This document shows, in pieces, positions 34,001 through 38,238 of a stretch of DNA of 64,000 bases (positions within the stretch are counted from its first letter, which is position 1; each line of letters opens with the position of its first letter). This DNA comes from Gambelia wislizenii (taxonomy: Eukaryota > Chordata > Lepidosauria > Squamata > Crotaphytidae), in NCBI GenBank assembly GCA_030847615.1, contig JAUMIR010000004.1:187800501-187864500 (forward strand), in the 5' to 3' direction. Position numbers and translations under genes: made by a program. The notes beneath the pieces were generated by a model, which made no database searches, had not been told where the DNA came from, and saw nothing but the letters and a program-made list of their open reading frames with translations.

Positions 34001-35922
34001 TAGCTACTGCCTACACTCATCAAAGAAATATGGTGGGATGCCAGAGGAGGAGCTAAATATTCCATCCCTATCTAGCAGCCTGATGACTGACTTGGCTGAA
34101 ATTTCTAGTCATCTATGAAGACCAGGCAATAGGACAAAAACAAGGCTGTTACAATAACATACTTTTCCATATTACTACAGGATGGAATTGTCCCAATAGG
34201 GAATTATGCATCTGGGTGTTTTATGTGGCTAATAAAAAGCTGAACTTGTCATGATAATGGAAAAGAGGTGTAGATTTTTTTATATAGGTGTATCTGCATA
34301 TGTGTGTGTGTATATGGATAGTTAATAAAGCCCAGTTTCAATTTCCAGCTATACTTAAATGTTTGAAACACAAAAGCAGAGCAAGTCACTGACTGTCTCA
34401 GATCTTTACTGGGCTCCAGCAGCAAGATCTCACTGAGGTTAAGAGTTATTCATTAGCTTGAATGTGTGTGGGTGTTATTTCCTCATCCATTAAGTTATTA
34501 CTGTTAGGTTTTAAATTGCAGGGCAGCAACTCCAGACTGGAAGAAAGCCAGTAACAAATATATCAGTTTAATTTAAGAAAGGCACACTAAAATAGCTTAT
34601 GCATTATGTGCATGTGGAAATCCATTAACAGGAACCAAAAGCAACACATTAAGTACATACAACAATAACTACTATTCAAAATACCAACAAGATAAATTAA
34701 AGAGTTTGACCTTCTTATTAATAAAAACAGAACCTGACATTTATAGAAAGCAGCAATTTTTACAGCCCAATTATAAGCATATTTATGTGGAATTAGTTTC
34801 ACAAGCCAGTGGGACTTACTTCCTAGAAAATGTGCTTAGTCAACTGTACAAAGCAGATTTGACAGACTGGTCCTTTTTTTGCTCATAATATTTAGCTGTG
34901 TCCTCACAGAATTCTATAGCTAATCGTAAGAACGTTTAACTAAGAGCAAGCTTCACTGTGTTCAATGGGGCTCATTTCCTAGAAAGTCTGCTTAGAGATA
35001 CAGTCTTCAAACCTTTTATTTGGATGCATGCAACTCTTATTGACCCCCATGGAATGGAAACTACTGGCAAGGAAGCACGCTTTAGGGTCAACATGCATAT
35101 AATGCTGATGTTAGGAAGCTGAATTTTACAAAACTTTGAGATGTCAGAAATATGAGCGGTTGGGCTACCCACACAAGATCATATTAATAGGGTACCATCT
35201 AGGGTAGCACATTAGAACTGCATGCCCAAGCATGCTTACCTAGCCCCATTACATACAGTGGAACTGACATCTGACTGAACATGCACAAGGTTTCTATGTT
35301 GTACCAGGTCTATCAGTAAAACGTTAGTGGCCATAGGTAATGCATTATAAAAGAAGTCAGATATCAATCACCTTAGGTACTGTCGTCCTTGTTACATAAT
35401 TGGAACAATGGAAAGGTTCATACAGATTAGGAGCTGTGGACACTCTTAAAAAGAGTTGTGCAGACTTACCACTGGTGGCTGTGAAGTCCAGCAATTCTGA
35501 GTACAAAGAGGGAAGGAGGCGGTTTGGGGTCGCAACTCCTGTTTGACCCACACATGCCACAGGCGCAGCCTAGGGGCAAATTATACATGCTAGGATGTAA
35601 GAAATACAATGCAAATTGGGGTGGAGGGGGAGAGAGAAAAAGCCGGGGGAACAACATCGCCCGATTTTAAAAACCATATTGTAGCGATACTATTAATGTA
35701 AAGGAGGCTGGAGGAAGGAAATTCTTTAATAATAATAATAATAATAATAATAACAATAATATACAATAAAGAGATACCTGCAAAGACATCATTAATGGAA
35801 GAGAACGGGAGGCAGAGGAGAGAGAGGCTAAAGTCTAAAAGGTTTGCTCCGGTGGGATTTACCTTGAGTTGTACTTGTAGGAGAAGCCAAAGCCACAGCC
35901 CGGCTAAGCCCTTCGAAGGCAT
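4..35922 (-). CDS. ADAMTS16: ADAMTS16, 5' half (11 coding exons, 568 codons; gene continues past the left edge)
   Basis: ADAMTS16 is a secreted zinc metalloprotease of the extracellular matrix; family members process matrix proteins after furin removes the prodomain. Joining 35922-35863, 35569-35470, 30731-30406, 21984-21705, 20107-19908, 16789-16706, 12271-12112, 9864-9759, 6035-5898, 2368-2215 and 99-4 gives one open frame with matching phases and GT/AG ends. Order: signal peptide, prodomain (to about residue 278), catalytic domain with HESGHNFGMVHD and the Met-turn, then disintegrin-like Cys-rich sequence. The C-terminal half (TSP1 repeats, spacer, PLAC) is outside the window. Identity rests on close residue-by-residue resemblance to human ADAMTS16 as I remember it, for example [19 protein letters not shown] and [12 protein letters not shown]. 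The paralogue ADAMTS18 is the main alternative, and I judge it clearly less similar. No frameshift or internal stop was seen. Introns are 293 bp to 8.4 kb and repeat-filled. Confidence 0.94.
705..755. repeat. (AAT)n then (TTTA)n microsatellite
   Basis: About ten AAT triplets run directly into TTTA tetramers. Downstream text (atcccaccc...cggggcggcttacaa) resembles the 3' tail of a widespread reptile LINE/SINE, so this is probably a repeat tail. Confidence 0.85.
971..1203 (-). mobile_element. tRNA-derived SINE, near full length
   Basis: Read on the minus strand it starts with a tRNA-like head (A box tggtgtggtgg, B box ggtttgaatcc), continues with the 'gggtggccttgggcgagtcac' body and ends in an (AAC)n tail. 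The A and B boxes are RNA polymerase III promoter elements. It has diverged from the better-preserved copies at 2577 and 42956. Confidence 0.88.
1236..1386 (+). mobile_element. SINE 3' part, same family, tail (AAC)n
   Basis: It has 'ttggccatgaaaacccacag', the 'cttgggcaaatcac' block, 'gccataagtcagaaac' and an acaacaacaac tail, but the tRNA head is missing. It is a 5'-truncated or internally deleted copy. Confidence 0.82.
1690..1955 (+). mobile_element. Degenerate LINE 3' fragment (L2/CR1-like)
   Basis: The text 'ttttggaatgctcttccaagag' followed by a decayed reading of the C-terminal reverse-transcriptase tail and a T-rich 3' region resembles the non-LTR retrotransposon ends common in lizards. 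It is old and frame-broken. Confidence 0.45.
2215..2368 (-). CDS. ADAMTS16: ADAMTS16 coding exon 10 (disintegrin-like domain)
   Basis: A 154-bp exon, acceptor TTCTTGTAG/CTCTGC and donor AAAAAG/GTAATA. It encodes [20 protein letters not shown], then [20 protein letters not shown] and [11 protein letters not shown]. The cysteine spacing and the Q-C-K-W-Q-F-G block mark the ADAMTS disintegrin-like module, which supports substrate recognition and, unlike snake-venom disintegrins, carries no integrin-binding RGD. The exon ends in phase 0. Confidence 0.94.
2577..2791 (+). mobile_element. tRNA-derived SINE
   Basis: A well-preserved copy: head 'gtgtagtggtttgagtgttg', B box ggttcgaatct, 'cactgggtgaccttgggtga', 'ataagttgggaatggtttg' and an acaacaacaa tail. 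It would once have been driven by internal Pol III boxes and mobilised by a partner LINE. Confidence 0.92.
4469..4600 (+). mobile_element. Degenerate SINE-like fragment
   Basis: 'ccaatatggcataatggcaa' and 'gactgggtgacactgggtct' keep the spacing of the tRNA-SINE head and body, but the B box is eroded. Confidence 0.45.
5069..5311 (+). mobile_element. tRNA-derived SINE
   Basis: Head 'agtggtttgagtgttggact', B box ggttcaaatcc, 'cactgggtgatcttggacaa', 'ggttcaccttagggtcacca' and an acaacaacaa tail. The whole family layout is present, with moderate divergence. Confidence 0.92.
5898..6035 (-). CDS. ADAMTS16: ADAMTS16 coding exon 9 (third zinc ligand and Met-turn)
   Basis: A 138-bp exon, acceptor TTTTACAG/CTTTGG and donor CTAAG/GTATGT. 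It encodes [20 protein letters not shown], then [20 protein letters not shown] and LYKFL. HD completes the zinc site with its third His. GNIMSP holds the Met-turn methionine that underlies the active site in all metzincins. Trp-Ser and CSRQYL lead out of the catalytic domain. The exon is fully open and no catalytic residue is changed, so the enzyme should be active. Confidence 0.96.
6745..7058. mobile_element. Harbinger-like MITE (GGAGATTATCAGA ends)
   Basis: The left end GGAGATTATCAGAAG and the interior ('gatgaggcttcccttt', 'aaaaagggacacctta', 'ctggaggatgtcatcat') match the copy at 10416-10714. The right end has decayed to GTCTGATATTTTA. A C homopolymer at about 7000 interrupts it. Confidence 0.7.
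7336..8884. mobile_element. 1.55-kb inverted-repeat element filled with palindromic GC-rich units
   Basis: The left end 'catatattccagtgtataag' and the right end (reverse complement 'catatattccggcgtataag') form terminal inverted repeats of about 45 bp that continue into 'agacgacccccaatttt'. Between them are several units of about 150-170 bp, each itself a palindrome running from 'aaggtggaagaaagg' to 'cttccacctt' around a 'ccctttgcgaaggg' centre (clear at 7767-7912, 7930-8080 and 8365-8515). ORFs of up to 313 codons cross it, but they read through both strands of the palindromes and are not genes. A truncated relative lies at 56143-56240. I cannot name the superfamily. Confidence 0.75.
8969..9627 (+). 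repeat. Interspersed repeat of about 650 bp, copy 1
   Basis: It starts 'ggcttgtctagacaag', contains 'catgcctacaaatcaagatg', 'aaaatccaaaatggtggttc' and 'ccaatcagctttccacttct', then 'ccttctgaatactac' and 'gcatgaggagtttttcactg'. The same blocks in the same order recur at 50808-51392 (plus) and 53180-53728 (minus), and in part at 61400-61690. It has no coding capacity and is probably a non-autonomous DNA element. Confidence 0.65.
9759..9864 (-). CDS. ADAMTS16: ADAMTS16 coding exon 8 (first half of zinc site)
   Basis: A 106-bp exon, acceptor TTTGCCAG/GATTTG and donor CATAA/GTAAGT. It encodes [20 protein letters not shown], then [14 protein letters not shown]. The final HESGH supplies the first two zinc-binding His and the general-base Glu of the metzincin site HExxHxxGxxHD. 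The last two bases AA are joined by C from exon 9 to make Asn, so the intron cuts through the active-site motif. Nine intron bases into the donor side the sequence is TGTGTG-like and plainly non-coding. Confidence 0.96.
10416..10714. mobile_element. Harbinger-like MITE with TAA target duplication
   Basis: Ends GCAGATTATCAGACG and CGTCTGATAATCTCC form a 15-bp inverted repeat with one mismatch. The flanks are TAA (10413-10415) and TAA (10715-10717), the 3-bp TWA duplication typical of PIF/Harbinger insertions. It is 299 bp and non-coding. Confidence 0.82.
10890..11030 (+). mobile_element. Degenerate tRNA-SINE
   Basis: 'gccagcatggtatagagg' plus decayed 'gacttgggctttacaaatcc' and 'attacatgggacgttgtaag' keep the order of a SINE head and body of an older subfamily. 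No tail is recognisable. Confidence 0.5.
11345..11732 (+). mobile_element. CR1 LINE 3' end
   Basis: Typical CR1 3' text: 'tttagcctggagaagagaag', 'gaagaacttcctgac', 'gtggtgaagtctccttcttt', 'ttaaacaggctggatggcca', 'ggtggcccttgtggtctctt', ending 'tactatgattc'. It is 5'-truncated, as most CR1 copies are. An ORF through it has stops and is not functional. Confidence 0.92.
12112..12271 (-). CDS. ADAMTS16: ADAMTS16 coding exon 7 (catalytic domain)
   Basis: A 160-bp exon, acceptor TCTGCAG/CCGGGG and donor CTTGG/GTAAGT. It encodes [36 protein letters not shown] and [18 protein letters not shown]. The cysteines are those expected to form the catalytic-domain disulfides, and HDHAILLTG is an ADAMTS hallmark. 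The last G is completed by GA of exon 8 to give Gly before Phe-Ala-Pro. Confidence 0.95.
12978..13050. repeat. Compound microsatellite (GT)n(GA)n(GACA)n
   Basis: Pure GT, then GA, then GACA/CAGA runs, read directly. Such tracts are usually length-variable between individuals. ORFs across it give low-complexity peptides only. Confidence 0.95.
13623..14330. mobile_element. Tc1/mariner-superfamily non-autonomous element, TA duplication
   Basis: Left CAGTGGGCCCTCGGTATCC and right GGATACAGCAGGCCCACTG are inverted ends, flanked by TA on both sides (13621-13622; 14331-14332). It is 708 bp. The CAGTnGGCCCTC-type end resembles Tigger/pogo-like elements. No transposase ORF is present. Confidence 0.82.
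15808..15993 (+). mobile_element. CR1 LINE 3' end
   Basis: 'gccttggagtgtggtggagt', 'ttaaacagaggctagatggc', 'gactggatggcccttgtggt' and a double 'ctatgattctataattct' end, the CR1 3' terminal repeat. 5'-truncated. Confidence 0.93.
16452..16526 (-). mobile_element. CR1 LINE 3' end, short
   Basis: Minus-strand copy of the last 75 bases of CR1: 'gaatcatagaattgtagagt' then 'gccatccagtccaaccctct'. Strongly 5'-truncated. Confidence 0.9.
16706..16789 (-). CDS. ADAMTS16: ADAMTS16 coding exon 6 (catalytic domain)
   Basis: An 84-bp, 28-codon, phase 0-0 exon, acceptor CTTTCAG/GTTTCT and donor GATCAG/GTATTA. It encodes [20 protein letters not shown] followed by LILLEEDQ, a typical reprolysin-fold segment of ADAMTS enzymes. 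The 84-bp length fits the compact exon expected at this point in the family. Differences from human are conservative (Arg for Lys, Val for Ile). Confidence 0.95.
17464..17613. mobile_element. Palindromic MITE
   Basis: The left arm (ttctaggtcaatgatcccaaactctagtcctcc) is mirrored by the right arm ending 'agagtttgagaaacactgtt' and ctagg, with 'actcccagaagcctcaacca' inside. It is a fold-back structure of about 150 bp. Related fragments flank it on both sides. Confidence 0.7.
17764..18002. mobile_element. Mariner/Tigger-like MITE
   Basis: Left end TA/CAGTTGGCCCTCTATATCC, interior 'ttgatatccacagaggtcct' and right end near 'tgtcccactata'. Same end type as 13623-14330 but a different interior. Confidence 0.72.
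18530..18700 (-). mobile_element. Degenerate SINE fragment
   Basis: 'caaaagagctcagagtagca', 'gggtcttcctccccccctgg', 'cctgtgatgtgaattagact' and 'gtgatttgccaaatttcaga' follow the order of an old tRNA-SINE read in reverse. Confidence 0.55.
19908..20107 (-). CDS. ADAMTS16: ADAMTS16 coding exon 5 (furin site, start of catalytic domain)
   Basis: A 200-bp exon, acceptor TTTTGCAG/ATATGCC and donor AATATG/GTATGA. It runs from MPQPP through [10 protein letters not shown], the convertase consensus RNKR before SLL, and then [19 protein letters not shown], the first strand of the metalloprotease domain. It ends at [10 protein letters not shown]. Cleavage after RNKR in the trans-Golgi would be expected to release the active enzyme. 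NIT in the HDNITTY stretch is a possible glycosylation sequon, also present in human ADAMTS16. Confidence 0.95.
20108..21704 (-). other. ADAMTS16 intron 4
   Basis: One decayed 'actcccaccatgc...cttatgagagttgcaatcca' palindromic fragment is visible at about 20320-20440. The rest (20440-21700) shows no gene or recognisable repeat; a small G-rich tract sits at 21672-21686 next to the exon 4 donor. Confidence 0.6.
21705..21984 (-). CDS. ADAMTS16: ADAMTS16 coding exon 4 (prodomain end, cysteine switch)
   Basis: A 280-bp exon, acceptor TTTTTCTAG/TCAGGG and donor AGAAAT/GTATGTAAG. It starts [16 protein letters not shown] and carries [10 protein letters not shown], both recognisable ADAMTS16 prodomain blocks. 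Near its end is [10 protein letters not shown], whose lone Cys is the expected cysteine-switch residue that can bind the catalytic zinc in the zymogen. The middle, between KRSTEP and KQHFC, is Glu/Gln/Asn-rich and looks fast-evolving. The last base T joins AT of exon 5 to make Tyr, restoring the KKYMPQPP motif. Confidence 0.94.
22225..22313. mobile_element. Fold-back MITE, 'aacttttcca' family
   Basis: Part of a palindromic family recognised by 'gggagatgtagtttccaaaa' and 'ttaacttttccaggctctgg'. Other copies: 22930-23055, 26805-26915, 32495-32610. Confidence 0.55.
22310..22497. mobile_element. Fold-back MITE, 'gtgaatccactctggatttta' family
   Basis: Starts 'cagctggtggtttccatgtt' and ends 'gggaagccaccaaccaccac', inverted to each other, with 'tagagtagtgaatctgctct' inside. 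Other copies: 26085-26242, 27436-27650, 33899-34015. Confidence 0.65.
22930..23055. mobile_element. Fold-back MITE, 'aacttttcca' family
   Basis: 'ttggacttcagttcccagaa' is mirrored by 'ttctgggaattgtactttaa' around 'ccagcatggccagtggcatt'. It is an imperfect hairpin. Confidence 0.65.
24471..24560 (+). repeat. 90-bp CR1-like 3' segment, near-identical to 56283-56372
   Basis: 'gactggatgagctaataggt' is CR1-like 3' text. The whole 90 bp matches 56283-56372 with only two visible differences, much closer than other repeats here. Confidence 0.75.
25275..25854. mobile_element. Harbinger-like non-autonomous element, TAA duplication
   Basis: Ends GGACTTGATCAGATATGG and GTCTGATAAAGTCC are inverted, flanked by TAA (25272-25274; 25855-25857). 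The interior includes 'gccatcaattgatctcccat', 'gtcagaacacttctgggtga' and 'ttcttttgccagcataaaaa', shared in reverse order with 58918-59487. It is 580 bp with no transposase. Confidence 0.82.
26085..26242. mobile_element. Fold-back MITE, 'gtgaatccactctggatttta' family
   Basis: 'gagtggattcaccatcccac' and 'gacatggaagcctgctacca' match the family; its left arm is partly decayed. Confidence 0.55.
26805..26915. mobile_element. Fold-back MITE, 'aacttttcca' family
   Basis: 'ttggaccacagctcccagat' and 'aagattaacttttcaaagtt' as inverted arms around 'cccacctggctgtgg'. Confidence 0.6.
27436..27650. mobile_element. Fold-back MITE, 'gtgaatccactctggatttta' family, best copy
   Basis: The left arm 'gtggtggttggtgactccaa' with 'cagtgaatccactttggatt' is mirrored by 'attgacatgagagccaccag' and 'gactaaaacccagag'. 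Inside, 'actttaaaggagctatctaa' pairs with 'ttggatagcaactttaaagt'. Confidence 0.7.
27715..27918 (-). mobile_element. CR1 LINE 3' end
   Basis: Minus-strand CR1 3' end: 'catagaatcatagaattgta', 'catccagtccaaccccctgc', 'ctgtttaaagacctccaagg' and 'gtgttccactgccgaacagc'. About 200 bp, well preserved, 5'-truncated. Confidence 0.94.
28893..29158. mobile_element. Mariner-like MITE, TA duplication
   Basis: Ends CAGGTCGCTCATCATATCC and (right) ACACCTG, flanked by TA (28891-28892; 29159-29160). It is 266 bp. A G homopolymer of ten at about 29141 lies next to the right end. Confidence 0.7.
30406..30731 (-). CDS. ADAMTS16: ADAMTS16 coding exon 3 (prodomain)
   Basis: A 326-bp exon, acceptor ATTGCAG/AATATG and donor GGCTTG/GTAAGT. 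It encodes about 108 residues of prodomain: [18 protein letters not shown] near the start, then [28 protein letters not shown] and EDFCFYQG. The basic run HHERRKRS matches a comparable basic run in human ADAMTS16 and could be an early proprotein-convertase site. [13 protein letters not shown] contains an N-S-S sequon, a likely N-glycosylation site. The prodomain keeps the enzyme latent and helps it fold. Confidence 0.94.
31362..31570. mobile_element. Fold-back MITE of 209 bp
   Basis: 'atcacactacactgttatag' is the exact reverse complement of the right end 'ctataacagtgtagtgtgat'. The arms continue inward almost perfectly through 'actttaactgctatggctgc' and 'ggaatcctggg'. Its outer flank 'aaagtcccgagtactttatc' may be a further terminal piece. 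Confidence 0.82.
32495..32610. mobile_element. Fold-back MITE, 'aacttttcca' family
   Basis: 'ggaaacattactttttggat' pairs with 'aaaaaaagtaactttccc'; the centre is 'ccagaatggttggtggctac'. Confidence 0.65.
33899..34015. mobile_element. Fold-back MITE, 'gtgaatccactctggatttta' family, left half
   Basis: 'gtagggtggtgaatccactc' then 'tgggttttaacctgag' and 'caccttggatagctactgcc'. The right arm is missing. Confidence 0.6.
35470..35569 (-). CDS. ADAMTS16: ADAMTS16 coding exon 2 (start of prodomain)
   Basis: A 100-bp exon between acceptor ...CCCCTAG/GCTGCG and donor AGTG/GTAAGT. Frame 0 is open and begins AAPVACVG, resembling the Ala/Pro/Cys-rich segment that follows the signal peptide in mammalian ADAMTS16. 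It ends one base into a codon. That base joins AA from exon 3 to give Glu before Tyr-Glu, as in other ADAMTS16 proteins. Without this exon, exons 1 and 3 would be out of phase, which is good independent support for it. The remaining residues are poorly conserved, as is usual for the start of ADAMTS prodomains. Confidence 0.85.
35570..35862 (-). other. ADAMTS16 intron 1 (293 bp) with (AAT)n tract
   Basis: A short first intron. It contains an AAT microsatellite at about 35728-35762 and no other feature. The ORF continuing from exon 1 reads into low-complexity Ile codons and is intronic. Confidence 0.8.
35863..35922 (-). CDS. ADAMTS16: ADAMTS16 coding exon 1 (start codon and signal peptide)
   Basis: Sixty coding bases, 20 codons, beginning [12 protein letters not shown] and ending QLK. 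A short basic start followed by a Leu/Trp-rich stretch is a typical signal-peptide core, so the product should enter the secretory pathway. The ATG at 35922 is the first one after an in-frame TAG at 35958-35956. It has A at -3 and G at -6, a reasonable initiation context. The donor reads AAG/GTAAAT. The intron that follows is only 293 bp. The exon lies in the CpG island, as expected for a first exon. A cleavage site probably falls at the exon 1/2 junction or in exon 2, but this is not certain. Confidence 0.88.
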
Positions 35923-36650
35923 CCTCCCCCCAAGCGGAGATTCCGCCAAGCAGCCCTAGCGGCGGCCCAACGCGGAGGGCGAGAGGCTGGCTCCGGGCTC
36001 GGGCAGCGCAGTGCAGCCCGCTGCCGCTCCCAGGGGGCCAGAGCCCTGCATGCTCCGTGGGAGCCTGACGGTGGGTCTTGTGTTTTGCCGAGGCAGCCGA
36101 AAGCGGAGTCACGACATGAATGTGGACGGCTCTCCCCCCGCCCGCGTCCACTTGGCTTGCGGCGGCTCCGCTGCGACGAGAAGGACGCCCAGTGGCTAAA
36201 GGGGGCCTCGCCAAGAGCGCGGGTGGCCGAGGAGGTGGTGGCGGCGGCGGCTGAGGCGGCGGCGGCGGGGGTTGTGGGCGAGCGAGAAGGCGACGAGGGA
36301 GCGAGGCTGCTGGGAGCGCCAGGTGTCTCTCTCTGCCTCCATGCCCGCCCCCCCCTCACGCGAGCTTCGGAGGCGACCCCCGGTTTTCGGGGCGGGGAAG
36401 GAAGGCACCCGGCTCCCCCTGACTGACAGCCCGTCCCGCCCAGCACCTGCAGCCGCCGCCGCCGCCTCCCACCCGGGCGCGAAGAGCGCCCCGCTGAAAA
36501 GGTAGGTGGGACTCCCTCTCTCTCTTTGTCCCCTGGAGCCACAAGGGCAGAGGGCGGTCAAAAGGGCGGGAAAGAGTGACTGACTGAACCACGAAGGGTT
36601 AAATCGTGCCTGGGGTTCACGAGCGGGCAGGACCCGTGTAAGGAATTTTG
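35880..36650 (-). promoter_or_regulatory. ADAMTS16: CpG island covering ADAMTS16 exon 1 and presumed promoter
   Basis: An abrupt GC- and CpG-rich block in otherwise AT-rich DNA. GC-box-like matches are visible at about 36131-36145, 36390-36398, 36432-36440 and 36551-36572. A GGC-rich run lies at 36225-36275. No clear TATA box is seen, consistent with a CpG-island promoter with dispersed starts. The transcription start cannot be fixed from sequence; it must lie right of 35922. Several ORFs pass through the island on both strands, but CpG-rich DNA is open by chance and they show no recognisable protein. Confidence 0.75.
35956..36051 (-). other. Possible upstream ORF in the ADAMTS16 5' leader
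   Basis: On the minus strand an ATG at 36051 opens 31 codons (MQGSGPLGAAAGC...) closed by TAG at 35958-35956, 33 bases before the main ATG and in the same frame. If transcription starts right of 36051 this would be a translated leader ORF able to lower or tune ADAMTS16 translation. Whether it is in the mRNA is unknown. Confidence 0.4.
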
Positions 36651-36979
36651 GCCCCCCCTGAAATGCTTTATTTTGGGGGCCGCATATGGTTATCTCAGGT
36701 CAGTGTAACCTAACTCAGCCTAAGCTATTCACAGGACAGGATATTCAGATTATTACTAATAATGTTTTTGCAGGAGGAGGGTTACTATGGGGCCCCCACA
36801 ATGATGGGGCCCCCTGTGGATGCTGACACTGCTGGTGCCTTAAACCGGCCCTGCTAGTGGGCTCTCCTGAGGGGACCGCAGAACATTTCTTTCATAGCTA
36901 CACCCTGAGGTGGGACATGCTTGAGCTGGACTAGCGAATGGCCCCATTTTGGGAGGCTGGCGAGGGACCTCATATTTAA

Positions 36980-38077
36980 GGAGTTTATCAGATGCGGCAA
37001 ATATGGCATCATAACTATGCCTAATGAACGCAAAAGGGTGCAAATACCAGATGACAGAGATTTTCAGACAGAAATGAAAAAAAGTGTTCCTGTCCCAGAA
37101 TCTCCACTCCCGCCCCTGTCCTGGCACAATGACAACCATTTTCAGACCTACCTTGAGTAGCCTTGACAGGGCAGCCCAGGAGTGAATGGAGCTCTAACGG
37201 AGCTCCATTCACTTCCTGGAGCAATATCCTGCAGATTCTTGCAAGAAGACACAAGCACGGGAAATTCAAAAAGGCAAAGAAAAATATACAAGGAAAGGTG
37301 ACAGCAAACACAAAAACACAGTTTAAAATTAACAACTAACCCGGGAAGGATCATAAAAAGTGTGTCACCTGGATGTTCCAATCTCACCTGGAAGTGTTCT
37401 GGTAGGGACCTCCCATTGATGCTGGGATCTTGCCAGCATAACAGGGCACCTTTTCACTTGCAGGAACATCCATGACAGGAATGGAAAGGGGATCTATTGC
37501 CAGCTTCTCCCGTCAATAAAAAGCAGCGCTGGTGGAAGAGCAGCAGAACGGAGGGGGTATTACGAGGGGGGAACGACATCATCTGAAAAGGAAGCCCTTT
37601 AACAATCTCCTGGCATTCGTGTAACACGACTTTTAACACATCTGATAAGCTCTGACGTCGTGCTTTCACAGCAATGTATTGTAAATAAGTTGCCCTTTGC
37701 AAGTGTATGAAACCGCGCCCCGTTCTGCTGCTGCAGTTCCAGCATGAATGGGTGCTCGCCACCAGAACACTTCCAGGTGGGAACGTGAAAACTAGCCATG
37801 GGACACTTTTTGTGAACCTACTCATGTTGCAGGCAATTTTTAAAGTATGTTTCAGTGCTTGTGTGTTCGTTTTGGTTTTTAATGTAGTTGTTTTCACCCT
37901 TTTAAGCACGCTCACATCTTCTCACAAGAACTGCCAAGATCACACTCAACGGTGAATGCAAAAGTGTGAGGCTTCATTTTTGCAATGATGGCAATGTTTG
38001 ATATTTGGGGTTCTTTTGTCAGCACAAAAACGGTGTAAAATATGGTGCCAAAAGAACATTTTTGTCTGATAAAGTCC
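36980..38077. mobile_element. Harbinger-like element (outer), TAA duplication, carrying a nested element
   Basis: The left end GGAGTTTATCAGATGCGG and right end GTCTGATAAAGTCC are flanked by TAA (36977-36979; 38078-38080). The first 76 bp match the left end of 25275-25854 ('aaatatggcatcataa', 'tgcctaatgaacgc'); the last 425 bp match its right side ('ccagaacacttccaggtggg', 'ggttcttttgtcagcacaaa'). The middle is a separate inverted insertion. Confidence 0.78.
37056..37652 (-). mobile_element. Nested Harbinger-like element, inverted inside the outer one
   Basis: On the minus strand it begins 'agcttatcagatgtgttaaa' and proceeds through 'gaatgccaggagattgttaa', 'ctttttattgacgggagaag' and 'gcatcaatgggaggtcccta' to 'gggacaggaacac', the same order as 48254-49477 and 61700-62290. 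So the repeat at 48 kb and this one are one family, here about 600 bp. Confidence 0.7.
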
Positions 38078-38238
38078 TAAATGTCCCATCCATCGTTAAA
38101 AAACAACAACACACAAACAAACAACTCCTTACAACAATAATTCTAATAAAGGGGAGGCAGCCTTCTTTCTGTTTTGCTGCTAATGAAGGATTACTATTCT
38201 TTTAATGAGAGGAAATACTCAAATATGGCATCTCCCAT

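Larger units (their letters stand above)
30732..35469 (-). other. ADAMTS16 intron 2
   Basis: It contains a palindromic MITE (31362-31570), an 'aacttttcca' fold-back copy (32495-32610) and part of the 'gtgaatccactc' family (33899-34015). Positions 30740-31350, 31580-32490, 32620-33890 and 34020-35460 show no gene and nothing else that I can name. Confidence 0.6.
36650..38238. other. Region just upstream of the CpG island: nested Harbinger-like elements
   Basis: 36650-36975 has a 'ggggccccc'-rich stretch and no gene. 36980-38077 is a TAA-flanked element with a second one inside it (separate entries). 38080-38238 shows nothing. Confidence 0.6.

Noticed and set aside
4..35922. ADAMTS18 as the gene identity
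   Set aside because: Segments such as [13 protein letters not shown], the QWQSGLMG block and KKYMPQPP fit ADAMTS16 better from memory; a paralogue alignment would settle it.
35590..35949. Longer reading of exon 1 from an upstream TTG and through the donor
   Set aside because: No ATG upstream before the in-frame TAG at 35958, and the reading beyond 35863 enters intron 1 with an Ile-run microsatellite.
35904..36542. 212-codon minus ORF and overlapping plus ORFs in the CpG island
   Set aside because: Low-complexity Ala/Arg/Ser/Pro translation in GC-rich DNA, no recognisable domain, and overlap with the real exon 1 in another frame.
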